This document shows, one piece after another, positions 1-6,659 of a stretch of 9,196 bases of DNA. This stretch comes from Bacteroidales bacterium (GTDB lineage Bacteria; Bacteroidota; Bacteroidia; Bacteroidales; F082): assembly GCA_024689285.1 (NCBI GenBank), contig JAILDR010000152.1, positions 1 to 9,196 of the forward strand, read 5' to 3'. The translations under genes and the position numbers were made by a program. Positions within the stretch are counted from its first letter, which is position 1. Each line of letters starts with the position of its first letter. The notes under the pieces are model-generated. The model worked only from the letters and a program-made list of their open reading frames with translations. It ran no database searches and had not been told where the DNA came from.

Positions 1-86
1 AGGTGAAGGTCAACATCTTCCGCGCACGCACCGCACTGAAAAACAGACTGAAAAGCATCGACAACCTTATTGACATAGAGCCATGA
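1..86 (+). CDS. C-terminal end of a probable ECF sigma-70 factor (5' truncated by window)
   Basis: The frame beginning at base 3 is open to a TGA at 84-86 and gives 27 residues, including VKVNIFRARTALKNRL. This resembles the end of region 4.2 in Bacteroidetes ECF sigma factors, where a V-K-x-x-x-x-RAR-x-x-L pattern follows the helix-turn-helix that reads the -35 box. Such factors direct RNA polymerase to envelope or stress genes and are usually held by a membrane anti-sigma protein. The stop overlaps the start of the next gene (ATGA), so the two are probably translationally coupled. An ECF-like promoter lies about 2.7 kb away, in front of the convergent GIN-barrel gene. Only the tail is visible, so the family call rests on one short motif plus context. 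Confidence 0.6.
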   Translation, partial: VKVNIFRARTALKNRLKSIDNLIDIEP

Positions 87-919
87 AGACAAACATCACC
101 ACCGACAACTACGAGGCTTACCTCCTTGACTATATGGAAGGTAACCTCAGTCCCGACGAGGCAGAGCAGCTGAAAGCCTTCGTCGCGGCTCAAGGCTTGG
201 ACTGGGACGAACTCACCGAGGAACTTCCGCATCTGGAGACTCCTACCCTTGCCTATGAAAACAAGGAAGGCCTGAAGAAAAAAGCGGCCGTCGTACCGCT
301 TTACGTCAAAATCGCCTCGGCTGCCGCCGCTGCGGGACTGCTGCTCACCGTCAGTTTGTGGCCCGAAAAGTCGATGCCGAAAGTGGAGTTGATTGCTGAG
401 TTAAAACCTGTTGCCGCAACACGTCTCGAGAGGCCATTGGAAAGGCTTGCCTTGCCGACAAGACCCGATCAGTTCGTCAAACAGAATGTCGTGGTCAGAG
501 AAAAAAAGGTCGAAGTTGTGAAGGCTGTTGTGGAGAAAACCGAGTTGCCGCTTGTGGCAGAATTGCCGCAAATCAAGGCCAAGGAGGCTTGGATTGAAAC
601 CTCTTCTCCAATTTTTACAGAGCCTGATTTCGACTATTTGACCTATCGCATCAATGCAGGAATGGCTCTCGCACAATATGAAAACCATTCGTTTGAGGAA
701 AACCTTGAAGATGAAGGCGTTTCCCTTATCGGCAGAGGTTTGCTTTGGCTGACGGGCGGTCGCCATTCGAGCTTCGCCAGCCTCATCAACTCGGGATTGA
801 GACAAGCCAAGAAAGAGACCATCGAGGCCGCCACCGACATGGCCTTGGCCGCCTACCAACGCGCTGATGAGCAGCTTGCATCGGCCAAGGAACGTTGGGA
901 GGAGAAACGTGGGGAATGA
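83..919 (+). CDS. Single-pass membrane protein, probable anti-sigma factor partner
   Basis: This is a 278-aa protein not recognised by name. Residues 9-35 (NYEAYLLDYMEGNLSPDEAE) match the short helical N-terminus typical of Bacteroidetes anti-sigma-like proteins, in which a cytosolic domain of about 60 residues binds the sigma factor. One strong membrane segment lies at about 70-93, Ala/Leu-rich and preceded by KKK, which predicts N-in and C-out. The periplasmic part (about 95-278) is rich in Val, Lys and Glu and ends in a charged amphipathic helix (about 238-278). There is no FecR-type domain or zinc-finger motif. The ATG overlaps the stop of the sigma-like gene, which fixes the start and argues for a shared operon and a regulatory role. 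The sigma-binding function is inferred from position and architecture. Confidence 0.65.
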   Translation: MKTNITTDNYEAYLLDYMEGNLSPDEAEQLKAFVAAQGLDWDELTEELPHLETPTLAYENKEGLKKKAAVVPLYVKIASAAAAAGLLLTVSLWPEKSMPKVELIAELKPVAATRLERPLERLALPTRPDQFVKQNVVVREKKVEVVKAVVEKTELPLVAELPQIKAKEAWIETSSPIFTEPDFDYLTYRINAGMALAQYENHSFEENLEDEGVSLIGRGLLWLTGGRHSSFASLINSGLRQAKKETIEAATDMALAAYQRADEQLASAKERWEEKRGE

Positions 920-924
920 GTTTT

Positions 925-1168
925 TTTCACGCAGAACACGCAGAATTATGGGAAGCGCGAAGCGACGCTGTTTCTTCTCACGCAGAATGCGCAGAACTTT
1001 GGGAATGGTCGCCTCTTTGCGCCGACATGCTTCGTGTCATTAAGCAAAACAAAGCAATCCAGAGAATAACATCCCTGGATTGCTTCGTCGTGCCTCCTCG
1101 CAATGACGCGAAGCAGCGAGAAATAAACGCTCGACAGGTTCAGCGTATTCTGCGATTTCTGCGTGAAA
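925..1168. mobile_element. MITE-like composite repeat with inverted ends, no coding capacity
   Basis: This fills the gap of about 270 bp between two convergent genes. The left end (925-946, TTTCACGCAGAACACGCAGAAT) and the right end (1147-1168, read on the minus strand) match at 20 of 22 positions as inverted repeats. A further direct copy of the CACGCAGAA..CGCAGAA motif lies at about 976-997, and a partial inverted copy (TTTGCGTGAAA) at 1174-1184. The centre holds a perfect 11-bp palindrome (separate entry). Reading frames through it give only low-complexity peptides and have no ribosome-binding context, so I call no gene. Size, terminal inverted repeats and absence of a transposase fit a non-autonomous element. 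I see no clear target-site duplication. It could instead be a piled-up set of independent short repeats. Confidence 0.55.
1051..1114. repeat. Palindromic dispersed repeat, copy A (intergenic)
   Basis: AAGCAATCCAG (1052-1062) and CTGGATTGCTT (1075-1085) are perfect 11-bp inverted arms around a 12-nt loop. The right arm continues through CTCCTCGCAATGACGC to 1114. The block 1075-1114 recurs at 4284-4317 inside the beta-mannosidase gene, differing by a 6-base gap (CGTGCC absent) and one substitution. Sequences of this kind (CGTCATTGCGAGG...GAAGCAATCCAG) are familiar as dispersed repeats in Bacteroidetes and other bacteria, often mis-translated as SLRGTKQS or RNDA-type peptides. The hairpin might also slow transcription between the convergent genes, but no T-tract follows it. 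Confidence 0.75.
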
Positions 1169-1189
1169 TAATATTTGCGTGAAACCAAA

Positions 1190-2665
1190 TCAGAAATTGA
1201 TACTGAACCCCAACATGAGCGGGTGCGCCTTGGCTGCATCACGACCTTTAACGTAGGTGGGGACAAGCGCATAGTTGGCGAAGAAGCCCAAATACTCGCC
1301 ACCGATGCGCAGCGAGGCATCACATTTGAAGAGGTTGGTCAAGTAGTTGTTATAGGTCTTCTCATAGCTGCCGTCGGCATATTTGATACGGGTCCAAGAG
1401 GCGAGGCGGATACCGCCTGTCACACCAAAGTCAATGTAGAAATGGCGCGTGGGCCTCACTTCGATCATCAGAGGAACCTGAGCATAGAGCAAGCCGAATT
1501 TACTATTCTTCACTGGGCGGTCGTCGGGCAGCAAAGTGTTGACCAACTCATTGTTTTCCACCGTCATCCTGATATAGTTTTTCCAACTGTAGTTGTTCCA
1601 GCCGATGCCGATGCCCGTGAACAGACCGACCGTGTGTTTCTTATTGAGAGCGATACCCACATCGGCGATGTTGAAGCCGAAATACCAACTACGCATCGGG
1701 CGGATGGCCATCAAGTCATCGGGGCCTGTGTAGGTGTTCATGGCCGATGGGTCGAGGAGCATGTTCAAGCCAGCCTCGAAGCCGTTCCAATGGGCGTCGA
1801 AGAGTAGGCCTCTTTTCTCGCCAGATTTTCTTTCAGAGCTGTACTTATAGGAAATCGCGCCCTTGTACTCATCCGACAAAATCTCGCCCGAACCCGTCAA
1901 GGTAAAACTCGATTGGTCATAATGCAATTCAGGTATCCGCAAGTCGCCAGAACCAATGAGCGTGGCGTTAATCATCTTGCACTGCCCCTTGAGCGTGACA
2001 TCGCCTGATCCAATCATTTTAATGTTGATGGTGTCATAATCCACGTCCAGCCTAATGTCGCCTGAACCCAACACAACAATGTCAAGCTTGTTGCCCTTTA
2101 TCACGCCGCTGCCAATGACATCGCCGGAAGAGCAAAGGACGATCTTGTCAAGCTGCGACATGGCAACATCATAATCACTTGAACCTCTAAAAAACACATT
2201 ACCATCCACAACATACCTGTCGGAAGCGCCCATGTCGCCACGCGATTGCGAGAATCCGTCCTGACTTTGCCTGATTGTCACATTGCCGGAACCTTCAACA
2301 GTGATGGAATGAGCCTGCGGGTCATCATTCTTCAAAAGCTGATAGTTGAACGACTTATCAAACTGGCTGCCCCACTTTTCCATCTCTTTCCCCCACTGCT
2401 CCATTTCCTTGCCCATTTCCTTGCCCCATTGCTCCATGTCTCTCTCAAACGACTTCCAATCTATGGAATCCGAAAGATGCTGCATATTCATCCCCAACTC
2501 GTGCATCCATTTGGAAAACTGCTCTTGCATTTGCGACAATTCAGCCATTCGGCTCTTCATGATGCTATCCGTTTTGGGATCAATCGGTTTGGGTTCATTC
2601 ACCTGTGCCTTCATCGTTCCGAAGGCCAGCAGCAGCAAGGCTGCCAAAATCATTCTTTTTTTCAT
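1190..2665 (-). CDS. Exported GIN/DUF2807-type domain protein with C-terminal outer-membrane barrel
   Basis: This is a 491-aa envelope protein. Residues 1-20 form a signal peptide (KKRMILAALLLLAFGTMKA, cleavage near AQ). Residues 35-105 are helical and charged, with a repeated WGKEM motif. Residues about 118-268 carry six SG-type turns (GSGNV, SSGDV, GSGDI, GSGDV, GSGDL, GSGEI) at 18-26 residue spacing, the pattern of the GIN/DUF2807 beta-solenoid-like adhesin domain. Residues about 290-491 have alternating hydrophobic strands (YFGFNIADVGIAL, HTVGLFTGIGIGW, FYIDFGVTGGI) and end in Phe, as in outer-membrane beta-barrels. It lies tail-to-tail with the sigma/membrane-protein pair and has an ECF-like promoter upstream. 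The role (envelope stress, adhesion or surface display) is unknown; domain calls come from motif reading only. Confidence 0.8.
   Translation of the reverse strand: MKKRMILAALLLLAFGTMKAQVNEPKPIDPKTDSIMKSRMAELSQMQEQFSKWMHELGMNMQHLSDSIDWKSFERDMEQWGKEMGKEMEQWGKEMEKWGSQFDKSFNYQLLKNDDPQAHSITVEGSGNVTIRQSQDGFSQSRGDMGASDRYVVDGNVFFRGSSDYDVAMSQLDKIVLCSSGDVIGSGVIKGNKLDIVVLGSGDIRLDVDYDTINIKMIGSGDVTLKGQCKMINATLIGSGDLRIPELHYDQSSFTLTGSGEILSDEYKGAISYKYSSERKSGEKRGLLFDAHWNGFEAGLNMLLDPSAMNTYTGPDDLMAIRPMRSWYFGFNIADVGIALNKKHTVGLFTGIGIGWNNYSWKNYIRMTVENNELVNTLLPDDRPVKNSKFGLLYAQVPLMIEVRPTRHFYIDFGVTGGIRLASWTRIKYADGSYEKTYNNYLTNLFKCDASLRIGGEYLGFFANYALVPTYVKGRDAAKAHPLMLGFSINF
2369..2434 (-). repeat. In-gene repeat encoding EQWGKEM units
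   Basis: Residues 78-99 of the GIN-barrel protein read EQWGKEM, GKEM, EQWGKEM, EKWG. The units are near-identical at DNA level too (TTGCCCCATTGCTCCAT-like stretches on the plus strand), suggesting recent slippage expansion of a seven-residue helical unit. The seven-residue period with regularly placed Trp and Met would favour a coiled coil or amphipathic helix between the signal peptide and the beta domain. Confidence 0.6.
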
Positions 2666-2710
2666 TTTATTGATGTTTTAGTTGTTTGTTGTTCTTCTTA
2701 TCAACAAACG

Positions 2711-2739
2711 TAATACGGAGAAACAACAAAAAAGTTACA
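2711..2739 (-). promoter_or_regulatory. ECF-type sigma promoter for the GIN-barrel gene
   Basis: Read on the minus strand, TGTAAC (2739-2734) is followed by a 16-nt spacer and CGTATTA (2717-2711), then 45 nt to the ATG at 2665. AAC-N16-CGT is the classic layout of ECF sigma promoters, and Bacteroidetes ECF genes often show TGTAAC with a T-run after it, as here. The overlapping TACGTTTG (2712-2705) also matches the house-keeping -7 consensus TAnnTTTG but lacks a TTTG box about 20 bp upstream. The linked sigma factor is the obvious candidate user (inference). Confidence 0.55.
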
Positions 2740-2743
2740 GCCT

Positions 2744-5104
2744 TCACTCAAAAAAAGCGGAAAAATAGCATTTGCGCTCAGCGGTGAGGGTGTCGCCTTC
2801 GGTCAATTGCAACTTCACGTAAACCTTTTGCAAATCGACATTTCTCAAATAATCGCCTAAACCTTCCACAGCGTATTTCCGGTTTTCGTTGGCCTTCATC
2901 TCCACTTTCACTTTTTGCTCAAACTTTGGGTGGTCTTCGAGCTCATCGGATTTAAGGTCTTCAAAATCGCACACCGCGACGGACAGCGTGCCATTGATGT
3001 TGCGAAGCAAGTCGGAAGTGACGAAAACGCCGTAGTCTTTCCAATCGAGACTCAACAGCACCGGCGCATAGAGCGTCTTGAGTCTTTCATGAAACACCTT
3101 GGGATTGCCGTAATAGTCGATGGACGACCATGAAGTCACGGGCCAGGCATCGTTGAGTTGCCAATAGAGCGTGCCCATATTATAGGGCTTTGCCGTGCGA
3201 TGCGCTTCGATGGCAATCTCCATGCCGTAGGCTTGCGAGAGTTGGCTCAGATGCACATATTCCTCAAAGTCCTTCGGCTGGGCATTGGGGTAATATCGTT
3301 TGATGAAATCGTCGATTTGTCGAGTGCCTCGGGCATGTTTCTGGTGCGCCGCAATCACCTCGGCATCTTTGCTCAACGCCTCGCCTTCTGCTATCTTCAG
3401 CAAAGTCGAATAATCGGGATAGCTTTGGTAGCCGTACTCACTATTGAAGCGACCCACTTTCTCGCGATACATCTCATAAGGCTGTTCGCCCCACCAAACG
3501 CCCCAATAATGCACATCGCCTTCCGTCAGGCTCTCGGGTCGCCCCCAACCTTTTGAGGGCGAGCTGGGCCAATAGGGGCGCGTGCCATCATATTGTGCAA
3601 CAGCCTGTGGCAGAATGTCTTCAAAGAGTCGGTCATAGCCCGCTTTAATGGCTTTATCGTCTTCTTCACTCCAATTCAGCGACTGCTGCCACCCCCAGTT
3701 GTAGTAGCCTTCCGAAATCTCGTTGCCGCCACACCATAAGGCCAATGAAGGATGCGAAGCCAGACGCTTCACCTGCTCCTCAGCCTCGATTCGGGCGTTT
3801 TCGAGGAAAGCCTCGTCGTAGGGATACATCGTGCCGGCATACATGAAGTCCTCCCAAACCAAAATGCCATATTTGTCGCAAAGCGTGAAAAAGTCGTCGG
3901 AAGGATAAATGCCGCCGCCCCAAACGCGCAACATATTGAAATGAGCGTCTTTGGCTTGCTCCAAGAGTTGAATCGTACGGTCAACATCATTCCAGGTCTC
4001 AATCATCTCCTCAGGAATATAGTTCGCGCCTTTGGCATAGAATGGCACACCGTTCACCTTAAAATAAAACGCCCGCCCGATGCTGTCGGGCTCATCCACC
4101 ATCTCGAAGGTGCGGATGCCTGACTTGAAGGATTTGCTGTCCAATAGTTTACCGTCTTTCTTCAGACGCACCTCGAAGTCATACAGCGGTTGTTCGCCCA
4201 TTTCGTTGGGCCACCAGAGTTGGGGATTGTCAAGCGTAACAGGCAACAAAACGTGTTGAATGCCTTTGGACAATTCGAGTTGTCTGGATTGCTTCGTTCC
4301 TCGCAATGACGCAAAGCGGCTGTCAGAAGTTAAGGTTTCTGAGTTGGTCGAAGGACGCGAAGGGCCGACCTCTATGGCTATCTCAACTTCCTCTTCTTTC
4401 TCGCTTTCCACATCCAAGTGCAGCAGCAATTCAGCCCGTTCCTCGTTAGCTGTCTGCGTGACGATATAGGCATCCTCTATATGAGCCTCATTCCAGCCGA
4501 CCAGCTTCACGGGTTTCCAAACGCCCACATTCTTGTACTTCGGCGCCCAGTCCCAGCCGTGCTGATAGGGCGCTTTGCGCGAAACGGCATACTTCTCCGG
4601 CAGTCGGGGTTGATGTGCCTCATACAAAGCCAGTTGCGTGCTGTCGTAACGGACAAAGTCGACTTCCAAAAGATTGTCCTTCTCTTTCAGCAAGCCTCCC
4701 ACGGATTGTTTCCAGCTGCGGAACTGGTTGTCGGCAAATAACAGCTCCTCTCCGTTCAGTCGGACATGGGCGTAGGTGTCGATGCCTTCAAAGACAAGTT
4801 CGACAACCTGCTTCCCAAGCAGTTCCTTATCCACATCGAAATGCAGAGAATAGGCCCAAGGATGGTCGGAAATCCAAAGCAATTGGTTTTCCACCGTGCC
4901 GAGATAGGGATGCGGGATAATGCCGTTTTCATAGAGGCTCTGCTGCACCACAGAAGGCACGTCGACCTGCATATTGATAGCTAAGGTGTCGCCCGTGAGC
5001 GTCCAGCCCTCATTGAGGGATTGCTCGATGACGTTGTTCTGCCGCTCGGTGCAGGCCGCCAGCGACATCAGCAAAATAAAGATAAGAAAAGCTTGTCTTT
5101 TCAT
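2744..5104 (-). CDS. Beta-mannosidase, GH2 family, lipoprotein
   Basis: This enzyme hydrolyses terminal beta-D-mannosides (EC 3.2.1.25), probably in the periplasm or on the outer membrane during glycan breakdown. I start it at the ATG at 5104 (786 aa), which gives a lipoprotein signal MKRQAFLIFILLMSLAAC with Cys18 acylated. AGGTG lies a few bases upstream; the earlier in-frame Met would spoil this signal. The order is: N-terminal galactose-binding-like fold (about 30-200), immunoglobulin-like domain (about 205-330) ending NPQLWWP, then TIM barrel (about 335-690). Catalytic Glu462 lies in WCGGNEIS (acid/base) and Glu556 in FNSEYGYQ (nucleophile); YWQLNDAWPVTSW is also diagnostic. A C-terminal domain of about 100 residues follows. 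Odd point: about 30 residues (about 247-275) are encoded by dispersed-repeat DNA inserted in frame. No SusC/SusD pair is nearby. It lies 28 bp after the ATPase stop. Confidence 0.92.
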   Translation of the reverse strand: MKRQAFLIFILLMSLAACTERQNNVIEQSLNEGWTLTGDTLAINMQVDVPSVVQQSLYENGIIPHPYLGTVENQLLWISDHPWAYSLHFDVDKELLGKQVVELVFEGIDTYAHVRLNGEELLFADNQFRSWKQSVGGLLKEKDNLLEVDFVRYDSTQLALYEAHQPRLPEKYAVSRKAPYQHGWDWAPKYKNVGVWKPVKLVGWNEAHIEDAYIVTQTANEERAELLLHLDVESEKEEEVEIAIEVGPSRPSTNSETLTSDSRFASLRGTKQSRQLELSKGIQHVLLPVTLDNPQLWWPNEMGEQPLYDFEVRLKKDGKLLDSKSFKSGIRTFEMVDEPDSIGRAFYFKVNGVPFYAKGANYIPEEMIETWNDVDRTIQLLEQAKDAHFNMLRVWGGGIYPSDDFFTLCDKYGILVWEDFMYAGTMYPYDEAFLENARIEAEEQVKRLASHPSLALWCGGNEISEGYYNWGWQQSLNWSEEDDKAIKAGYDRLFEDILPQAVAQYDGTRPYWPSSPSKGWGRPESLTEGDVHYWGVWWGEQPYEMYREKVGRFNSEYGYQSYPDYSTLLKIAEGEALSKDAEVIAAHQKHARGTRQIDDFIKRYYPNAQPKDFEEYVHLSQLSQAYGMEIAIEAHRTAKPYNMGTLYWQLNDAWPVTSWSSIDYYGNPKVFHERLKTLYAPVLLSLDWKDYGVFVTSDLLRNINGTLSVAVCDFEDLKSDELEDHPKFEQKVKVEMKANENRKYAVEGLGDYLRNVDLQKVYVKLQLTEGDTLTAERKCYFSAFFE
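4284..4317. repeat. Dispersed repeat, copy B, inside the beta-mannosidase gene
   Basis: CTGGATTGCTTCGT followed by TCCTCGCAATGACGC and AAGC matches 1075-1114 apart from a 6-base gap and one substitution. The 6-base difference keeps the reading frame. On the coding strand it is translated as FASLRGTKQSR (mature gene residues about 263-274). The left palindrome arm present in copy A is missing here. The stretch has no counterpart that I know of in GH2 enzymes and falls in a loop of the immunoglobulin-like domain, before the strand leading to NPQLWWP. Confidence 0.8.
4332..4354. repeat. Second dispersed-repeat fragment in the beta-mannosidase insert
   Basis: AAGGTTTCTGAGTTGGTCGAAGG resembles the common bacterial dispersed sequence GGTTCCTGAGCTTGTCGAAGG. 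It is translated on the minus strand as PSTNSETL (about residues 251-258), immediately on the N-terminal side of copy B. Together the two pieces make one low-complexity insert. The identification rests on remembered similarity; no second copy exists in this window. Confidence 0.4.
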
Positions 5105-5132
5105 AATATTCACCTGTTTCGCAATTACTTTG

Positions 5133-6575
5133 TTATTTCGCAAATAAATCGTCGCATGTAACAACTTTCTGAATCTTACCACTATGTTTGCCGTTGACGA
5201 GTCCGAATGTAGTAATTAATGTCAAATGCACCTTTTGTTTCGCTTCAAGGGTTTCATTGAGTGAATCTCTACGATGAAGCATCTTTGCCTCCTCTTCTTT
5301 GTCAACAGTGTAAGGCGAACCACTGAATTTCATTTCACAGAGATTGACGATGTTGTCGTCTCTGAAGATGAGCATATCAACCTGTGTTCCTGTCCTTGTT
5401 TCATCACCCTTAACATTCCATGCCGATACAGAAGTCTTTACACCCCCAATCTCCAATGCGTGTTTTATCTGAACAACATGCTGCCAGCATACCTGTTCGA
5501 ATGCAACCCCACGCCATCCATCCATCACGTCTGATGTGAAATTATCATTGATGAACGTAGCATTATCCTGATTGGGTTCAACGTATTTTAGCCAGAACAG
5601 GCAAAAGTTGTCAATGAGTTTGTAATATTCTCCCGTTCCCTTCCCGTATGGGCTGTAACGCACAATAAAATCACTCTCAGACAAAGCCTTAAGCGAGTCG
5701 CTCAGCCCACCACCAAGGGGGAGTCCTGTAGCTGATGCTATCTCTTCGCGAGTGAACCCGTAATTACGTTTGGCAAGATGCCGAATGATTTTTTTGCAAT
5801 CTTCCGAGTTAGTAAAGATGGCTTTGAAAAGACGGTTGAACTCGTCTTTCAAACGCGGTTTACCGCCAAAAAGAATCATATCAGTATTCTTTTCAAAGCT
5901 ATAACCTTTACGGAAATAGCTCAGATAGTATGGAATGCCGCCAAAAACCATGTGCGACTGCACTATATCATAACGTGACAGCTCGATGTTTTCATGCTCG
6001 AAATACTCCTCGCTTTCCTTCAAAGTAAAGGGAGAAACTTTAATTTCACATGTTAATCGCCCATACAATCCCCCTTTGCTCCGTGAAAGGTTGCTGAGCA
6101 TCCATGATGTTGCGCTACCACATACAACAAGCAACACATTGTCACGTCCGTTACACCACCCATTCCAAAAACTTTCAAAAGCAGAAAGAAACCTACTGCG
6201 AGGTGTATCCATCCACGGAAGTTCGTCTATGAAAATGACCATACGCTGACCATTATCAAGTTTTTGAAGCAACTGTGTCAGTTGGAAGAAAGCCTCCATC
6301 CATGATTTTGGCTGCTTGAAACCTTCAAGACCATGATTCAGCATAGAATAGTAAAAGCTCTCCAATTGTGTTTTCATTCGGCTTTTCTCATCTTCCTGAT
6401 CAACGGGCGATACGCCGGTATGCTGAAAGGTGAGCCTTTCTTTCAGCACCTGCTTGATGAGGAACGTTTTGCCAACACGTCTTCTGCCGTACACAGCAAC
6501 GAATTCTGCCCGATCACTATTGTATAGTCTTTCCAGCTCTTCTATTTCCTGTTTTCTTCCAACGATTGCACTCAT
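5133..6575 (-). CDS. AAA-family ATPase of archaeal-ATPase/DUF234 type with PD-(D/E)XK-like C-terminus
   Basis: This is a 480-aa P-loop protein. Residues 5-25 (VGRKQEIEELERLY) form the N-terminal motif of the family; Walker A is GRRRVGKT (30-37), Walker B is RMVIFIDELPW (111-121), and CGSATSWM (152-159) is the sensor-like motif. Residues about 255-325 look like a winged helix (FTREEIASATGLPLGGGLSDSL). The C-terminal part carries E360, D400 (QVDMLIF) and E414-x-K416 (CEMKF), the spacing of a PD-(D/E)XK nuclease-like fold as in DUF234. Length is normal for the family. Cellular role is not established; such genes are common solitary accessory genes in Bacteroidetes and archaea. It is visibly A+T-richer than its neighbours (5881-5940 is 37% G+C; 6841-6900 in the CutC gene is 67%), which suggests acquisition. 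An inverted repeat overlies its promoter. Confidence 0.85.
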   Translation of the reverse strand: MSAIVGRKQEIEELERLYNSDRAEFVAVYGRRRVGKTFLIKQVLKERLTFQHTGVSPVDQEDEKSRMKTQLESFYYSMLNHGLEGFKQPKSWMEAFFQLTQLLQKLDNGQRMVIFIDELPWMDTPRSRFLSAFESFWNGWCNGRDNVLLVVCGSATSWMLSNLSRSKGGLYGRLTCEIKVSPFTLKESEEYFEHENIELSRYDIVQSHMVFGGIPYYLSYFRKGYSFEKNTDMILFGGKPRLKDEFNRLFKAIFTNSEDCKKIIRHLAKRNYGFTREEIASATGLPLGGGLSDSLKALSESDFIVRYSPYGKGTGEYYKLIDNFCLFWLKYVEPNQDNATFINDNFTSDVMDGWRGVAFEQVCWQHVVQIKHALEIGGVKTSVSAWNVKGDETRTGTQVDMLIFRDDNIVNLCEMKFSGSPYTVDKEEEAKMLHRRDSLNETLEAKQKVHLTLITTFGLVNGKHSGKIQKVVTCDDLFAK

Positions 6576-6593
6576 AACTATCTAATTTTGCCG

Positions 6594-6601
6594 CAAAGAT
6601 A
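6594..6601 (-). promoter_or_regulatory. Bacteroidetes-type -7 box of the ATPase gene
   Basis: TATCTTTG on the minus strand fits TAnnTTTG exactly and lies 18 nt before the ATG at 6575, giving a very short leader. No good TTTG -33 box is seen at the usual 19-21 bp upstream; that position falls close to the inverted repeat at 6617-6646. Confidence 0.55.
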
Positions 6602-6616
6602 ATAAAACATATTAAA

Positions 6617-6646
6617 CGGCAGAATAAAGCATATCTTATTCTGCCG
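6617..6646. repeat. Perfect 11-bp inverted repeat upstream of the ATPase gene
   Basis: CGGCAGAATAA (6617-6627) and TTATTCTGCCG (6636-6646) are perfect inverted arms around 8 nt. The repeat lies between the CutC stop (6660) and the ATPase -7 box, all on the minus strand. It could be an operator for the ATPase, whose own winged-helix region might bind it, or a terminator for the CutC transcript: the minus-strand sequence after the stem is T-rich (TTTAATATGTTTTATT) but not a clean T-tract. Confidence 0.7.
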
Positions 6647-6659
6647 AATAGACACAAAA

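Noticed and set aside
401..859. Minus-strand open frame of 152 codons opposite the membrane protein gene
   Set aside because: Antisense to a gene fixed by its ATGA overlap and membrane segment; no recognisable motif.
1051..1085. Bidirectional terminator between the convergent genes
   Set aside because: The palindrome has no T-tract on either side and matches a dispersed repeat, so termination is not supported.
925..1168. CRISPR array
   Set aside because: The CACGCAGAA copies are few, irregularly spaced and partly inverted, and no cas genes are present.
895..1182. Plus-strand open frame of 95 codons in the gap after the membrane protein gene
   Set aside because: It is made entirely of repeat DNA (HAEHAELWE- and LDCFVVPPRNDA-type peptides), overlaps the upstream gene and has no ribosome site.
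946..1323. Minus-strand open frame of 125 codons
   Set aside because: It runs from the 3' end of the GIN-barrel gene in another frame into the repeat; no family resemblance.
1175..1807. Plus-strand open frame of 210 codons opposite the GIN-barrel gene
   Set aside because: The opposite strand has a signal peptide, domain pattern and barrel; this frame shows no motif and is an antisense shadow.
5105..5182. 26-residue N-terminal extension of the beta-mannosidase
   Set aside because: It would bury the lipoprotein signal that begins at 5104 and overlap the ATPase gene end; the inner ATG has AGGTG upstream.
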